Part shown: positions 9,788 to 21,964 of the stretch, one piece after another
Position numbering within the stretch: position 1 is the first letter of the stretch
How the letters are laid out: each line of letters starts with the position of its first letter
Source of the DNA: Lasiosphaeria ovina
Lineage: Eukaryota; Ascomycota; Sordariomycetes; Sordariales; Lasiosphaeriaceae
Reading direction: 5' to 3'
NCBI GenBank assembly: GCA_033439765.1
Contig: JAULSN010000001.1
Location: forward strand, 1,116,001-1,180,000
Length of the DNA stretch: 64,000 nucleotides
Notes under the pieces: model-generated
What the model was told of the DNA's origin: nothing
Databases searched by the model: none
Seen by the model: only the letters and a program-made list of their open reading frames with translations
Translations under genes and position numbers: made by a program

Positions 9788-12700
9788 CTACACCCCTTGC
9801 TCGGGAACATCCAACGTCGCAAGTGGAACGTAGCCGTCGTCCTTGCCCTTGCCGCCGCGGCGAACGCGCGCGACCAGGTCCTGCAGCCGCACTACGACAG
9901 CATCGACGGGTCCCCAGCCGCGGCCACGCTTCTTGACGGTGCCCGAGTGCTCGTAGAGGGCTTCGTCCATCCACTTGGGGCGGGTCCAGAACTTGAGGAA
10001 GAGACTGCTGACGACGACGCTGACGCTGCTGGCGGCCATGGCGGCGCCGGCACCCATGGGATGGAGGTGGTAGCCGAGGGGGAGGAAGACGCCCATGGCG
10101 AAGGGCAGGCCGATGAGGTTGTACATGCAGGCCCAGGCCATGTTAAGCTTAATGCGCCGGAAGATGGTGCGGGCGAGGTGTAGCGCTGCGGCGATGTCCA
10201 TGAGGTCGTTGGGCCGCATGAGCACAACGTCGGCCGCCTCCATGGCCACGTCGGTACCCGAGCTCATGGCGATGCCCACATCCGCCGTGGCCAGCGCCGG
10301 TGAGTCGTTGATACCGTCTCCCACCATGGCCACGACGGCGCCATCTTCTTGCAGCTTGCGGATGATGCCCTGCTTCTGGTCCGGGGACGCGCCGGCGTAC
10401 ACGTCATCAGCGTCAATGCCGACTGCGGCCGCCACCGCGACAGCAGTGCTACGCTGGTCGCCCGTGACGATGGACGTCTTGACGCCCATGCGGTGCAGCA
10501 CGGCGATGGCCGCCGCGGCGCCTGTCTTGATAGTGTCGGAGAGGCAGAGGTGGCCGGCGTACTTGCCGTCAATGGCAATGAAGATGTTCGTCGTGCCCGG
10601 GTTGGGCTCGGAAGACGCCTTCGAGCGTGACGTGGCAGCAGCTACATTGATCTTTTCCGAGGCCTCGACAGCCGACGTCGGGACATCAATACCGCTCTCT
10701 CGGAGAAAGCGGACATTTCCGACCAGCACCTTGTACCTGAGTCTCTCGGCCGAAGTCGCCGGCTCAACATGCGCGCTGATGCCCTTACCAACAGCCGCAG
10801 TGAATTCGCCGACGCTGCCCTCGATGGTAGCCTCACGGCCGAGGCCCAGCTCCGTCCTCGCGGCACCGAGCACAGCCTTGCCCACAGGGTGCTCGCTGCC
10901 CATTTCGGCCAGAGCGACAATGGTCCACCACAGCCGCCGGCGCCACTCGGAATCTTCCCATGCCGAGACGATGTTGACCTGGGCCACACTCATCTTGCCA
11001 TATGTGATGGTACCGGTCTTGTCCAGAACAACGTGGGTAATCTTTGTCGTGGTCTCCAAGGCGGCACCGCCTTTGACGAGGATGCCGTTCTCTGCACCTA
11101 TGCCGGTTCCAACCATGACGGCCGTCGGGGTGGCAAGGCCGAGAGCGCAGGGACAGGCAAAGACGATAACAGATATGCAGAGTTTGACGCAGACCATGAT
11201 CTTGCCGCCGCTTGCATCCTCGAGGAAGATCTTGGGCGGGTTGGAGAGAACATGGCTCAGGATCATCCAGACGAGGAAGGTCATAAGACCAAGAAACAAG
11301 ATGGCCGGAACGAAGTAGCCAGCCAGGGTGTCGGCCAGGCGCTGAATTGGCGCGCGCGTGGTTTGCGCATCCTGGACTAGCTTCACGATTTGGCTGAGCT
11401 GGGTATCGCGGCCGGCTCTCGTGACGCGGAAGTCGACACGTCCGTGGCCGTTGACAGTGCCGCCGATCAGAAGACTTCCCTTTCCTTTTTGGACGGGCAT
11501 CGCCTCGCCAGTCACCATGCTCTCGTCCACATATGTTTCTCCTCTGACCATGACTCCATCGGCAGGAATCTTGTCGCCAGGCCGAAGAATGACAATATCG
11601 CCCACTTGGATAAGCTCGGTGGGTATGACCTTCTCCTCGGCGGCATTGCCGTCCCGGGGCGTCTTTGGCTCTCCAGAACCAGCAATGCTGTCCCAGCCCT
11701 CGGCGGCCTTCTCGGCGGCGATGGGATCCGCGTAGATGTTGGCCATGGAGGGGGCCAGCGACATCAGCCGCGAGAGCGCCTTGGAGGTCTGCCCCTTGGC
11801 CCGGTTCTCTAGGAAGCGGCCCAAGGTAATGAAGGTGATGAGCATGGTGCTCGTGTCAAAGATGGTGCTTGGCCTGGTGTGGGGAGGAATCATGATGGAC
11901 ACAATCATGGTCATGACACTGAAAAAAAACGCACACGAGGTGCCGAGGACGACGAGAACGTCCATGGTCGGAGAGCCGTGTTTCATAGACTTCCAGGCTG
12001 AGCGATAGAATCGCCTTCCGATGCCGAACTGGACGGGTATCGTCAGGACCATGCAAAATACGTCCCCAACGTACAAGCCGGGGAAGATGAGGATTTTCCC
12101 AAAGTCCAGCGCGGGAACGACCATGGGGATGATCATGCTGGTGAGGAGGACGGGAATGGCAAAGGAGAGCGAGATTTTGAAGGCGCGCCTCCACTCGGTG
12201 ATCTCACGAGTCTTGGCGAGGGATTCCAGCTGGGCATTGTTGTCGTCGTTGTCCGCGACGAGAGCATTGAACCCGAAATCCTCGACCGCCTCTGCGAGGG
12301 CGCGCAGCCCCACCACGGCGGGGACATGGACGACGGTCAGCCTGAGGGACGCCATCGACATCTTCGCGCTGCTGACACCCGGCAGTGCCATCAGCTTGTT
12401 CTCGAGTGCCTCAGCTGCAGCAGCGTCCATGGCTCCGTAAACCTTGAACTGAGCTGTCGAGGTGGCACTGGAGTGATCGGCGCCTTCAACAGTGGTTGAC
12501 AGGATTTTGGCACCGAATCCGCGGTCCTCGATAATCTCGGCAATCTTCTCTGGTGGCAGTAATGCTGCGTCGTGCGTGACGACAGCCCGTTCCGCCAACA
12601 GGCTGATGTTGAACCGCAAGAGACCGCTCAGGTCCTTGAAGCCCTCCTCGACAGCCGAAGTGCAAGCGCCGCATGTCATACCCTCGATAGCGACGGTTGT

Positions 12701-13448
12701 GATGGTTGCCGAGGAGCGGTTATCCATGCTTTCTCGTGCCGCCCTCCCCTCGGGTTGCTTCTCGGTGCTCTCGACAATGGTCGCGCCGAACCCACGGTCC
12801 TCGATCGTCTCGCAAATGGCCTCGGCACTGAGAATGGCCGGGTCGTGCTCGATGACTGCCCTTTCTGACAGCAGCGATATGCTAAAGTGCTTCAGGCCCG
12901 CCACGTCCATGAACCCGCCCTCGACCGCCGACGTGCAGGCGCCGCACGTCATGCCTTCGACGGCCACCGTTGTGATCATCATGGGCGGGCCACTATCGCC
13001 GTCTGTCGGGAATGCGCCGAACGAAGGTCGCGGTACCATGGGGGAGGGGAGGTCGGTCGCCAAGACCTCTGCGTCAAAGCCGCGGTCCTCGATGATGTCC
13101 TTCACCCTTTCGGCCGAAATGCGTTGGGGATCATGGGTGACGACGGCTCGTTCCATCACCAGACTGACCGAGATGCTACCGACTCCGTCGACGCCCTTGA
13201 AGCCTGCTTCAACGGCCGAAGTGCATGCGCCGCAGCTAAACACGACGGGGTTTGGTTAATTGATTATATTTTCGAACTAGGCTGCGGCAAGGCAGGGCCA
13301 AGCAAGGTTGGGTGTGCCGGGATGAAGAAACTCACGTCATGCCGTCGACCTTGAGCGTCGTGGTCGCCATGTGGGCAGTTGGCGCCGCCAGCGACACACC
13401 ATATTGGGCGGCGTCCTTTGGAGGAAGCTGGATCTTTGGAGGAGCCAT
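9788..13448 (-). CDS. ccc2: Copper-transporting P1B-type ATPase (CCC2/CtaA/ATP7 family)
   Basis: Two exons, 13336-13448 and 9788-13235, with intron 13236-13335 (GTGAGT...TTTAG) splitting the first metal-binding motif; 1186 aa. The ATG at 13448 opens MAPPKIQLPP. Three N-terminal HMA domains carry GMTCGACTSAVE with CxxC near residues 39-42, 135-138 and 225-228. A fourth HMA-like fold around 300-370 lacks the cysteines. The catalytic core shows TGEAMP near 613, the Cu-binding CPC of FACPCALG near 732, the phosphorylated Asp in DKTGT near 776, the SEHPVG loop, and GDGINDSPALA. The family pumps Cu+ into the trans-Golgi to load cuproenzymes such as multicopper oxidases, laccases and Fet3. The length equals filamentous-fungal Ccc2/CtaA proteins. 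High GC3 produces long antisense open frames over this gene, which are shadows. Confidence 0.96.
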
Positions 13449-16076
13449 TCTCTATTCCTTTTTCTACTTCTTCTTCTTCCTCCCCCTATCTCTCAATCTC
13501 GTTCAAATGTCTTTCTCGATCTCGATCTCTGACGGTTGTGCGCCCCGCCGCAGTCCAGAGAGGATCTGCGCGGCCCAGGGGCGTGGACAGGTCAGGTCGG
13601 TTTGCGGGGGATGCGATGTCGAGCTGCGCTGAGCTGGGATCGCGGGCCGCACGCAAGCCAAGCCGAACACTCGCAGACGTCGGTACTATAACATGTGGGC
13701 AACGATGCTGTCGATGAAACCGAAAAGAAGCTTGGCAGTTCTTCAGCATCAGCAGAACTGGCCAAATCCTCTGGCGGAGGCGGTCTGCTTATTATGTACA
13801 ATTACATATTCGTATGGATGGATGGGACGGGATATGGGGTGCGAAGCACGCTTTGGCCGAACTTTTGTCAGCGCTCAGCTTTGGCTCGAGACCTCTTGAG
13901 ACGGGAGGATCGGCAGCTAAACGCTTGCTGACTAGCGCCCGACACAGTAGCGATGCACTGTGCGGTTCGAGATGTGGAGAGAAGGGCAGGGGACTTAGGG
14001 AAGGCGCTGGGGGGTCGAACTCTCGCAGTTTCGGCCACGGGCAACTGGTCAAGTGCCTGTAAACGTCTGGCCTGGGTCTAGAGAGAGTGTTCATTCTCCG
14101 TATCGAGGATATCGCCTGCCGGAAACATGGCTCATATCTTGCCTCCACATGCTAAAAAACGAACAGCCAGTGTCCAAGATTTCATTCCATCGTAGCAGAG
14201 ATCAAATGGACCGAAAACGGCCGACCCCCCGACCGAGACACTGTGGTCGCTTCCATCCCATCCCATGGCCATGGTTTGAGACATGGGGCAGATCTTACGA
14301 TACTTACTTCGTACCTCCAAACTGGGATGACTTACCAACATACGGATGCCCGGGAAAGACAGCCCGTAATATTTATTTATTCTCTTACAGGAAGGAGGAA
14401 GACAATGGGATCAGTAAATATAAGGCTTACGCAGGTATATACTGCGTATGGAAGCCCTTACACTATGCTGCGCCGCTGGGCGTATCTCTGCTCTTAATAC
14501 AGCATCTTATTCCGTAGATTCCGAACTCCGATGAAAAGGGAAATGTGGCATCTTCAGCTGGTGTTGCTGCCCCCAGAACCTTCCAGATAAAAAGGAAACG
14601 AGCAGCTAATCATGTCACTGTTGCCTCTAACCCAGCTGATATGCTGTATATATAAATAAAGAAACACGGCGGAGAAGTTTAATTTTCCTGGTATATGACA
14701 ATAGTTCTCATGTTGGGGCCACGTTTCTCGAGCCGTAGTCGGTGGCGGGGAAGGCAAGCCCATTTACTGTTTAATAAGGTGCGAGTCCTAGACTGGCCAA
14801 TCGAGATAAATGCCGGCGCAGAGTAAACACTGCCGATAGCTGCATCGCTGGGTTGGAACTTCTTGGAAGCAATCTATTTTGGTGGCTCTGCTCTGCAACA
14901 AGTCACGCACCCGCACGCACGCAAGTGTTGCTCAGAGCCGACTCAATATTCGATAGTCTCGTCCTTGGCTTGCATCTCCCGCATCTGTCGGCACACTCCT
15001 TACGGGAAGAAGCGTGCGAGCGGACAAAGCGGACGCCATTGACCAAACAGGCCACGAGCGCTCTGTGGGAACTCTCCAGGCCTCGCACTGTACTCTTTGT
15101 TTCGGGCAAGATCGCTTAAAACGTGCCCACGCTAAAAAGGCAGTTCGATGGCCAACCTGACCTGGCTTAACCCCTGGGCCCTGGAGTTCCTAACCCCCGA
15201 TCCCGCCCGGCGGCCGAACGCCCAGGGCAGTCCACCGCAGGAGACCTGCACTGAGGTGAGTCTCCCAATGGAATCCCGGGCAGTGAGGTTTGTGCTGTGT
15301 GTGTCATCCCTGCACCGCTCGCTCAGGACCCAGAGTGTGTCGCTGGCCCCCCTGGATGCTCAAACAGACCTGACGCAGCCTATTCGACCTCCAAACCCAA
15401 CCTTGAGACGCCAGAAGACAGCGCTTGATTCTGCAATGATAAATTGGAAAGGGCCAAAAGAATCGACAGGCTGGCGGCCGCGGCTAAATGTGGTTGTGAA
15501 TGTGGCCAGACCTGCTGTTACCGGAAGATTGATGGTGCGAAGTGATGACCTTGCAGCGTTTCCGTGCGTATTACGGATATTCCGTACTCCGTTTAGACCA
15601 ACGATTACTATCCGTACCTAAGATGTATATGTAGCCCTTGAAGTGAGCGGAATACGGAATACTCCGTATCCCGTGGTGAAATAAGCAAAAGAAACAAAAA
15701 AAAAACAAGCATTTGCGATGCACACGCATTTGACCCCCCGGCTTTTCAAGCCACGCTTGCTACCCCGCTCAGCGTAATTCGGCGTAAAAGGGAACTCAGC
15801 CTTACCCCAAGCGCCCCACCAAGGCTGCCTGCCGTCAACGTCGTCGTTCATTACGAACCTTGAATTTGACGACTCGACTGGCCAAGAAGCGAATATCTCA
15901 TCAGATTTTTTTTCATTACCTCTTGGAATGAAATAGCTCGGCGGTCGGCAGCTAGAAATTTCCCCCAGCTATTGTCAAGCTTCGTGCCGTTGCGTCCAGG
16001 GATTTTAGCAGCTGTCAATCACCTCAGCTGCAGCCAGCACCCGACGCGACCACCACGACGCGAACCGGAGTACAAG
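13449..16076. other. Gene-free stretch between Cu-ATPase and CSN7 (divergent promoters)
   Basis: The two flanking genes diverge, so both promoters lie here. I see no supported gene. An open frame from the ATG at 15148 (157 codons) has no recognisable domain. TACGGA/TCCGTA motifs cluster at 15569-15673, including two facing copies around 15651-15668. Two ACGCGA hexamers sit in the CSN7 leader at 16044-16049 and 16058-16063. Confidence 0.55.
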
Positions 16077-17354
16077 ATGGAGCTCCCTAAGGCTCTTAAT
16101 GCGCTCGAGGTTCGTGCTTGCTGTAATCACCGTCACCAGTCCCTTGCCCATTTACCTTCACTCGTTTCCCTGCCATCCACATCGAGCGTTGTCTATTATG
16201 AAGTTAGAAACCAGGTCAAGAGAATGTACTAACACGTAGTCTGCCTCGCCTCTTCCCGCTCCCCCTAGCCCTTCCTCGCGCTCTCAAAATCTGCTACTTC
16301 GCCGCGTGCGGCGGCCGACCTCGTCGCGCGCGCCACCTCATCGCCCAACACCTTCGTCTTTACGGAGCTGCTTCAGACGCCGCAGGTGCAGGCGTTGGCG
16401 TGGTCGCCCGACCACGAGCTTGCAGCGTACATTCAGCTTCTCGAGATCTTCAGCTACGGCACGTATACCACCTACTCGGCGGCCGCCAGCACGACGAAAA
16501 CTCTCCCGCCGCTCAACGATGCCCAGAAACTGAAGCTACGGCAGCTGTCGCTGCTGACGTTGGCCAAGGACGCGTGCGAGCCGGGCGCGTCGCTGAGCTA
16601 CGCACGGCTGCTCGAAGCGCTGGAACTCGGCAGCGCCCGCGAGCTCGAGGAGCTGGTCATTAGCGCCGTCTACGCTGGGCTTCTTCATGCGCAGCTGGAC
16701 CCGAAACACGAGGTAGTGCACGTCAACAGCGTGACTGCCCTGCGCGACGTTACGCCCGGTTCCAGTTCCGGCTCCGATGACGACAGCAACGGTGGAGCCA
16801 TCGGCGGGCTGCTGTCCAGCCTGAAGGCGTGGGCCGGCCGGTGCGAGGAGACTCTGCAGTCGCTCGAGACGCAAATGTCTGAGCTGCGGGCCGACGCCGA
16901 CCGGCGCGCCACGGAAGCGGCCGCCTGGTCCGAGAAGATAGAGAAGCTCATCGACGAGGACCAGAACCAGGCGATGCAGGGAGGAGGAGGACATCAGATG
17001 GGCGGGCAACACAAGGGTGCGCATCATCTTCCGGCCTGGTCTCCTCCCCATGAAAACCACAACCAGTATGTACGGCTGACCGGCTTGCTGACGACGGGTT
17101 CGGTAGGTAGCAGCATTTCCGGGGCCGGCGCCGCCGGCGACAGCATTTTCTCGGGCGCATCCGGACAGGGACCGTTCGCCGGGAACTCGGCCATCGCGAA
17201 CATGATCAAGGGGCAGCGTTTCGGTAAGCGCGGAAGCGGTCACATGGACACGCCCTCTGGCGGCGGAGGCGATGCCGATGACGAGGCCATGGATCTCGAC
17301 GACGAGGACGACCTGGTTGACGGAAAGAAGCGGGCCAGCCGGCGGAAGCTTTAG
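16077..17354 (+). CDS. csn7: COP9 signalosome subunit 7 (CSN7, PCI-domain protein)
   Basis: Exon 1 is 16077-16109 (MELPKALNALE) and exon 2 is 16269-17354. Intron 16110-16268 has a GTTCGT donor, a TACTAAC branch point near 16230 and a CCCTAG acceptor. The joined LNALEPFLALSKSATSPR matches the conserved CSN7 N-terminus. A PCI/winged-helix region spans about residues 45-190 (TFVFTELLQTP, IQLLEIFSYGTY, LKLRQLSLLTLA, ELEELVISAVYAGLL). A coiled-coil segment follows, then a Gly/Ser-rich linker and a basic tail QRFGKRGSG...KKRASRRKL, with an acidic DEAMDLDDEDD patch that could resemble nuclear targeting. CSN removes NEDD8 from cullins and in fungi controls development and secondary metabolism. Length is 372 aa, or 342 aa if an in-frame 90-nt segment at 17017-17106 is a further intron. 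Confidence 0.92.
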
Positions 17355-18531
17355 TAAAGAAGCCGTTGTTTTTGTCTTGCAGTGGAAGGGAGGGCCAGAA
17401 TATTCTTTTTCTTGGTCTTTCTTTTTTCCACCGTTGATGGCATGGCATGGCATACATGTGTATCTCATATCACCTTGGACTTGCCTAATGATTGTCCCGT
17501 CGGAATCTCCTCGGGACGATCGCCAGAAAAGAACTCCGGATAGAGTGGGATGGCCCATGGTCACGATGCCCGAGTCGATACTGGTTGAGTAACGACCTAT
17601 TACGACATATCACGCAGATTTTCCTAAGTGGCTTTCGTAATTCTTCTTGTCTGTAACCTCAACACGTGAACCCGTTTATGAATAATACACTGCATATACC
17701 GACAAAAAAGAGATAACTGTGAGTAGCATGGCAGAGTCCATCTCGTATCATTGAATGGTTAAAGATTGATTAACCTCCTTAAACGAAGCCCGAGAGAGCA
17801 AACAAGCAACACCCCGCTTCACTCAGTGACCTGGAATCTTTCTACCAGACATACCTATTTACTAGGCAATGCTGCTGCTAACTGTTTCGTTCCCAAACGC
17901 CACTTCGCCCGCATTCGGAAAAAAGAAAGAAAAATTGTACAATACATTCGTGCTCATCCATACCTTGACCCGACGTGACGTGACCTGACTGACTCTCCTG
18001 TTGCGTACAGCATGAAATGAGGAGATGACAGAGGTAGAAAAAAAACATACAAGACATCATCAAAGAGAAAAGCAAAGAAAAAACAAGGCGGCGTCAACAG
18101 CCTTTTACCGTAAAACACCCCGTTCCCATGATTCCAGTTGGTATATCCCTATTCCGCACATTGTCATCGCAAACGCCTTGCAAGCTTCTTCCCCTTCTGA
18201 AATCCTTCTCTTCCCCGCAAGATCCCCGAAAGGTGGGAATTTGTAGGTGTGTTTTAGCGAAATTCTCCGTAATCATTACGCCCATTTGCCAGTAAAAATG
18301 CAGCCGTTGACTTTCCTTTCTCGGAAAAAAGGAAAGCATCCCATGAAAGCAAGAGAAAAAAAATTTAGACAGTCATGTCTTATTGTGACGATGAATTCTG
18401 TAGCATTCCCATGTTGCATGACTGCTCTTCAAATATGCCGGTAGCAACACGTTGTATATGTTGATTTTCGTGTAAGCAAGAGAGCAACCGCAGCAACGGG
18501 CTGCTGAAGTGTGCCGAGCCCAAAACCTCAC
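17355..18531. other. Convergent 3' region between CSN7 and RAX1-like genes
   Basis: AT-richer non-coding sequence with A-runs near 18040 and 18355. No supported gene or RNA. It should hold the 3' UTRs and poly(A) sites of both neighbours. Confidence 0.6.
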
Positions 18532-19757
18532 TCAGAGTCGCTTTCCGGGAACAAGTATGAAGAGCACACAAAGCGCTGCGTCAATGAGTACCGTAACCGC
18601 GAGGACGGTCAAGGCCCGCCGGGCAAGCATCCTCCGGACGTAGGCCTCCCGAACTCGAGAGAAGTTGAAGGGCGTGTATTCGCTCGCTCCAAAGAGAGCA
18701 AGAATCGGATCCAGAGAATACTGATATGAAGCGAGACAGTAGACACCGACGGTAAACGGTAAGACAAGCTACAAGATTGGTCAGCCAAATGTAGGAAGAG
18801 AGGTGAACAACAGAAAAATAAATGTACCCAAAGCCTAGTTCTCCGTGACTCATTAAGAAATATCAGGATAAAGGCCGCCCAGAAACCACCAAACATGGAT
18901 ACAAGACCGAAAATGAGACGCATGATGAGTGTCGGGGGGATGAGATTTCCGAGAGCCTTCATTCTGAGAAAGCCGGGAAACGCATCTCGCTCCATCGCTT
19001 GGAAGACGTAGTCCTTGGCGACATCAAACACCTCGGGATCATCACGTCCAAACTCCTCGATGGCCGTTGTGACATCCGCCGTTATCGAACCGGGCAGTGT
19101 AATCTCGCGCTCCGCATTCGGCATCAGATACGTGTAGAGAATCTTCTCGGCGGAAGCTCTAATGTCGTTCCGCGCCACAGTATGGGCGGGCGAGTTGGAG
19201 TCCGTCGTAACATCTCGCGCCGAGCCAACGTTTGGACTCGGTCGGTTCCGTCTGTCGTTGCTACTTTGCGGAGAGTCATGATTATCTGCGCGCTCTTCCC
19301 GCAGGAAGGACGACAGCTGCGCATCCACGCCCCTCTCCTTTTCTGTAGCGTACATCGACGGTCCGGCTGCAGGGTGGTGCATGTCTCCTAAGCCCTCCAA
19401 GATGGCAGAAGACCGCTTTGAGCCCTTGTCCAGCTCAGGGGTGCCGACCAGGACGGACCGCCGTAGCTCACGGACATAATGGCGGCATAGAGACATGTGT
19501 TGAGCAACATCAAGCCTAAGTATTTGAGTAAGCAATCTCAGCTCATAAGACCAGGGAATGTAGACGAGAACCGACCAGAAGTCGAGATAGTCAACCGAAC
19601 GCTGCTGGTCTCTCATGTAGATGTAGAATGAAAACAAGTCGACTGGGGGGAGCGTCCGCCGGCTGAGGACCTCGAAGAGAGTCGGAAGACGGTCGCGACC
19701 CAGATCAGGTTGGGGGGAGGGCGAAGATCCCATCGGATCCGATACTGGTTCCGACAT
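18532..19757 (-). CDS. rax1: RAX1-like RGS-domain membrane protein
   Basis: Exons are 18828-19757 and 18532-18768, with intron 18769-18827 (TGG|GTACAT...TTGTAG|CTT); 388 aa. The start is the ATG at 19757 (MSEPVSDPM); the longer frame begins at a TTG. The N-terminal half is a divergent RGS domain (LPTLFEVLSRRTLPPVDLF, DYLDFWSVLVYI; second half AEKILYTYLMPNAEREITLP, FDVAKDYVFQAMERDAFPGFL) with a long variable insert between. Three membrane segments follow: LIMRLIFGLVSMFGGFW, LPFTVGVYCLASYQYSLDPI and LTVLAVTVLIDAALCVLFIL. This layout matches yeast Rax1 (bud-site selection) and Aspergillus RgsC/Rax1, which affect polar growth and asexual development. The conserved DPILALFGASEYTPF motif appears only after splicing, which supports the intron. 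Confidence 0.92.
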
Positions 19758-20937
19758 TGTGGCAATTATTGTGAATGCGGAGGAAGAAATAACGCAGCGG
19801 GGCAACTAAAGACTCCAGCAAGCGGGAATCTAAAAGGCCCAAGATTGTTGTTCTGCGCGGGATGCTAACGGCCTGCTCAGCTCGAGGTGATCGGGCCAGA
19901 ATGCCAGAGGGTGATATTATTCGGAGGGCGCTTATTCCCAATGTCCGACTGGATTATTCTGGCAATGGCCGATGTCTAGAGCTCGATCGCGGGGGCCTCT
20001 AATCGAGGGTTAGCAGCTTGAGATTTGCTAGAGGACCGTTTGCTTCGTAGCATGGACAGCACGATATTGGGTGATGTCTTGGGTGAAGGCGTTGCAAGGG
20101 CGCTTGTCCCCAGGCTTAACAATGATGCGCTATGTTCACGGCCGTGTTGTGGTCGTGTGGCACGAAGTATTGGAGTAGAGTTTCCGGGTTACCGTGGAAA
20201 AAAGGTTTGATCACCCACCTGGCTTGTTAAGATCGGCACCCGCAACAGCGACACACGCCGTTGCCCTTCTCTCAACCGACAATGTTGCGAACGCGCTCCT
20301 TCGAATGGTCGTTGTCTGCTGGCCGAATAATCGAAAACACTCTGGCCTGAAATGAACGTGTCGCTCGCTTCGTGCACGGCGACAAAGAGGCGATATATTG
20401 CGGATTTCGAGGCTGTCGCGGCGAAATTGGTGACGCCGAGTGCTGTTCAGATGGGGATCTGGAGACGAGGTTGGCATCAACGGGTTTCCAAGTCCCGGCG
20501 CCCCTGCAATCGATGAGGTCTGATGAGCAAGGGGTGTCCAATTGATTTCAAGGTTGGTTGGGGGACGCTGATTGGCTCGTGCTCGTTTTGCGACACTTCA
20601 GCTGGCGGACAAGTGGCATGCAAAAGGTCAGAGTGGAGGTGCGAGGCAGGCAGAACTCAGCGCCTTCCCGCTTTAGGAAAGTTAGCCGGGACCTTAGCCC
20701 AGGTCTTCGCACTTTCCCAGATTTCGTCAAAATTCTAGTGCAAAATTCACGGAGGGCTACCGCATAACTTCCAAACCCGAACGACACCTCGACGCCCTCA
20801 ACCCCATCACCGAGCGAACGAACGTCTCTAAAGTACGTGCACCGCAGCCTGAGCCAATGCCCTGATCCGATTTAGTTCAATCTCCTCGTCGCGGAAACGG
20901 CCTCGCCAGATATCGTACTAACTCGCTCCCCCTCAGA
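19758..20937. other. Divergent promoter region between RAX1-like and eL31 genes
   Basis: No supported gene. A reverse CCAAT box (ATTGG) lies near 20571, and the segment before the eL31 start is pyrimidine-rich (CTCGCTCCCCCTCAG at about 20922-20936), which is common before ribosomal-protein start codons. Other open frames are unconvincing. Confidence 0.5.
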
Positions 20938-21472
20938 ATGTCGTCCAAGGCAAAGCAGCCCTCCGGCAAGACCCAGCGCTCAGCCATCGCCGACGTTGTG
21001 GCTCGCGAGTATACCATCCACCTGCATAAACGGGTAATGACACCAGGAGCCAGATTACAAGAGGATAGGATGCTGACTAGATGGGCAGTTGCATGGCGTG
21101 ACCTTCAAGAAGAGGGCGCCCAAGGCGATTAAGGAGATCAAGGCGTTCGCTACTCTGTCCATGGTACGTGGAGGACCTTTCGACTAGGGTTATTAGGGAG
21201 GCATTTGCGAGCAGCAACAGATGCTTGCTGTCGCGTTACGATGAGACTGACAATGACGACCTATATAGGGCACCACCGATGTCCGTGTCGACCCCCAGCT
21301 GAACAAGAAGGTCTGGGAGCAGGGTGTCAAGGGTGTCCCATACAGACTTCGCATCCGCATCTCGCGGAGACGTAACGACGAGGAGGGCGCCAAGGAGAAG
21401 CTGTACAGCTACGTTCAGGCCGTCAACGTTAAGAACCCCAAGGGTCTGCCGACTGTGGTTGTGGAGGAGTAA
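20938..21472 (+). CDS. rpl31: 60S ribosomal protein eL31
   Basis: Three exons, 20938-21033, 21089-21163 and 21269-21472, encode 124 aa, the usual length. Introns are 21034-21088 (CGG|GTAATG...GGGCAG) and 21164-21268 (ATG|GTACGT...TATATAG). The protein reads MSSKAKQPSGKTQRSAIADV, then REYTIHLHKRLHGVTFKKRA, FATLSMGTTDVRVDPQLNK, PYRLRIRISRRRND and ends KGLPTVVVEE, all typical of eL31. It lies near the peptide exit tunnel of the large subunit and helps dock nascent-chain factors. Early short introns are usual for fungal ribosomal-protein genes. It is convergent with the UBE2C-type E2 gene and divergent from the RAX1-like gene. Confidence 0.97.
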
Positions 21473-21964
21473 GCTAGGGGATGGACGCAAAAGGGGAATC
21501 GACGACGGGCCGTGGTTCGGTTTCGCGGCGGCATTGGGCTTTCGGAGTTACACATGGCATCTAGCTTCGCATTACGAATTCAGGGTTTCGTAAATACGAC
21601 ACTGCACATTCGATACCACAGAAGCCCTTTTTCCGGTGATGCTGAAGGAACTGCTGGGAAAGCTGCTGAGAAAGCCGCTGTGGCTAGATCGTTTGCTTTT
21701 TTGTTTGCTTCCAAGTAATACGCTTATGGACAACAGAAATGACCATTAAAAGCCAATGCTTGATGTACTTGACAGCCTGCACTTCTAGCAGAAAACGATG
21801 GGGATATCCATTCCATGAACCAATTCCGTCCTGGAAAATGCAGTCCCAACCATCCTGGGAACCATGAACCTTACGCCAGGGTTCCAAAAGCATGACAAAT
21901 ACACAGAATGACTCCGGTTCTCCTTTCCAATGCGCTACCCCGTCCCATTCACCTCCTGGCACGC
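21473..21964. other. Convergent 3' region between eL31 and UBE2C-type E2
   Basis: About 490 bases without a supported gene. Presumably the 3' UTRs of both genes. Confidence 0.6.

Noticed and set aside
10095..11318. 407-codon plus-strand frame
   Set aside because: Antisense to the Cu-ATPase catalytic core; produced by strong GC3 bias. Its translation is rich in Met, Ala, Ser and Thr with no domain.
14000..14090. Minus-strand GTTCGACCCC resembling a tRNA B box
   Set aside because: No matching A box, acceptor stem or anticodon arm can be formed around it.
15148..15621. 157-codon plus-strand ATG frame
   Set aside because: No domain, no splice or promoter support, and it overlaps the dispersed TCCGTA motifs.
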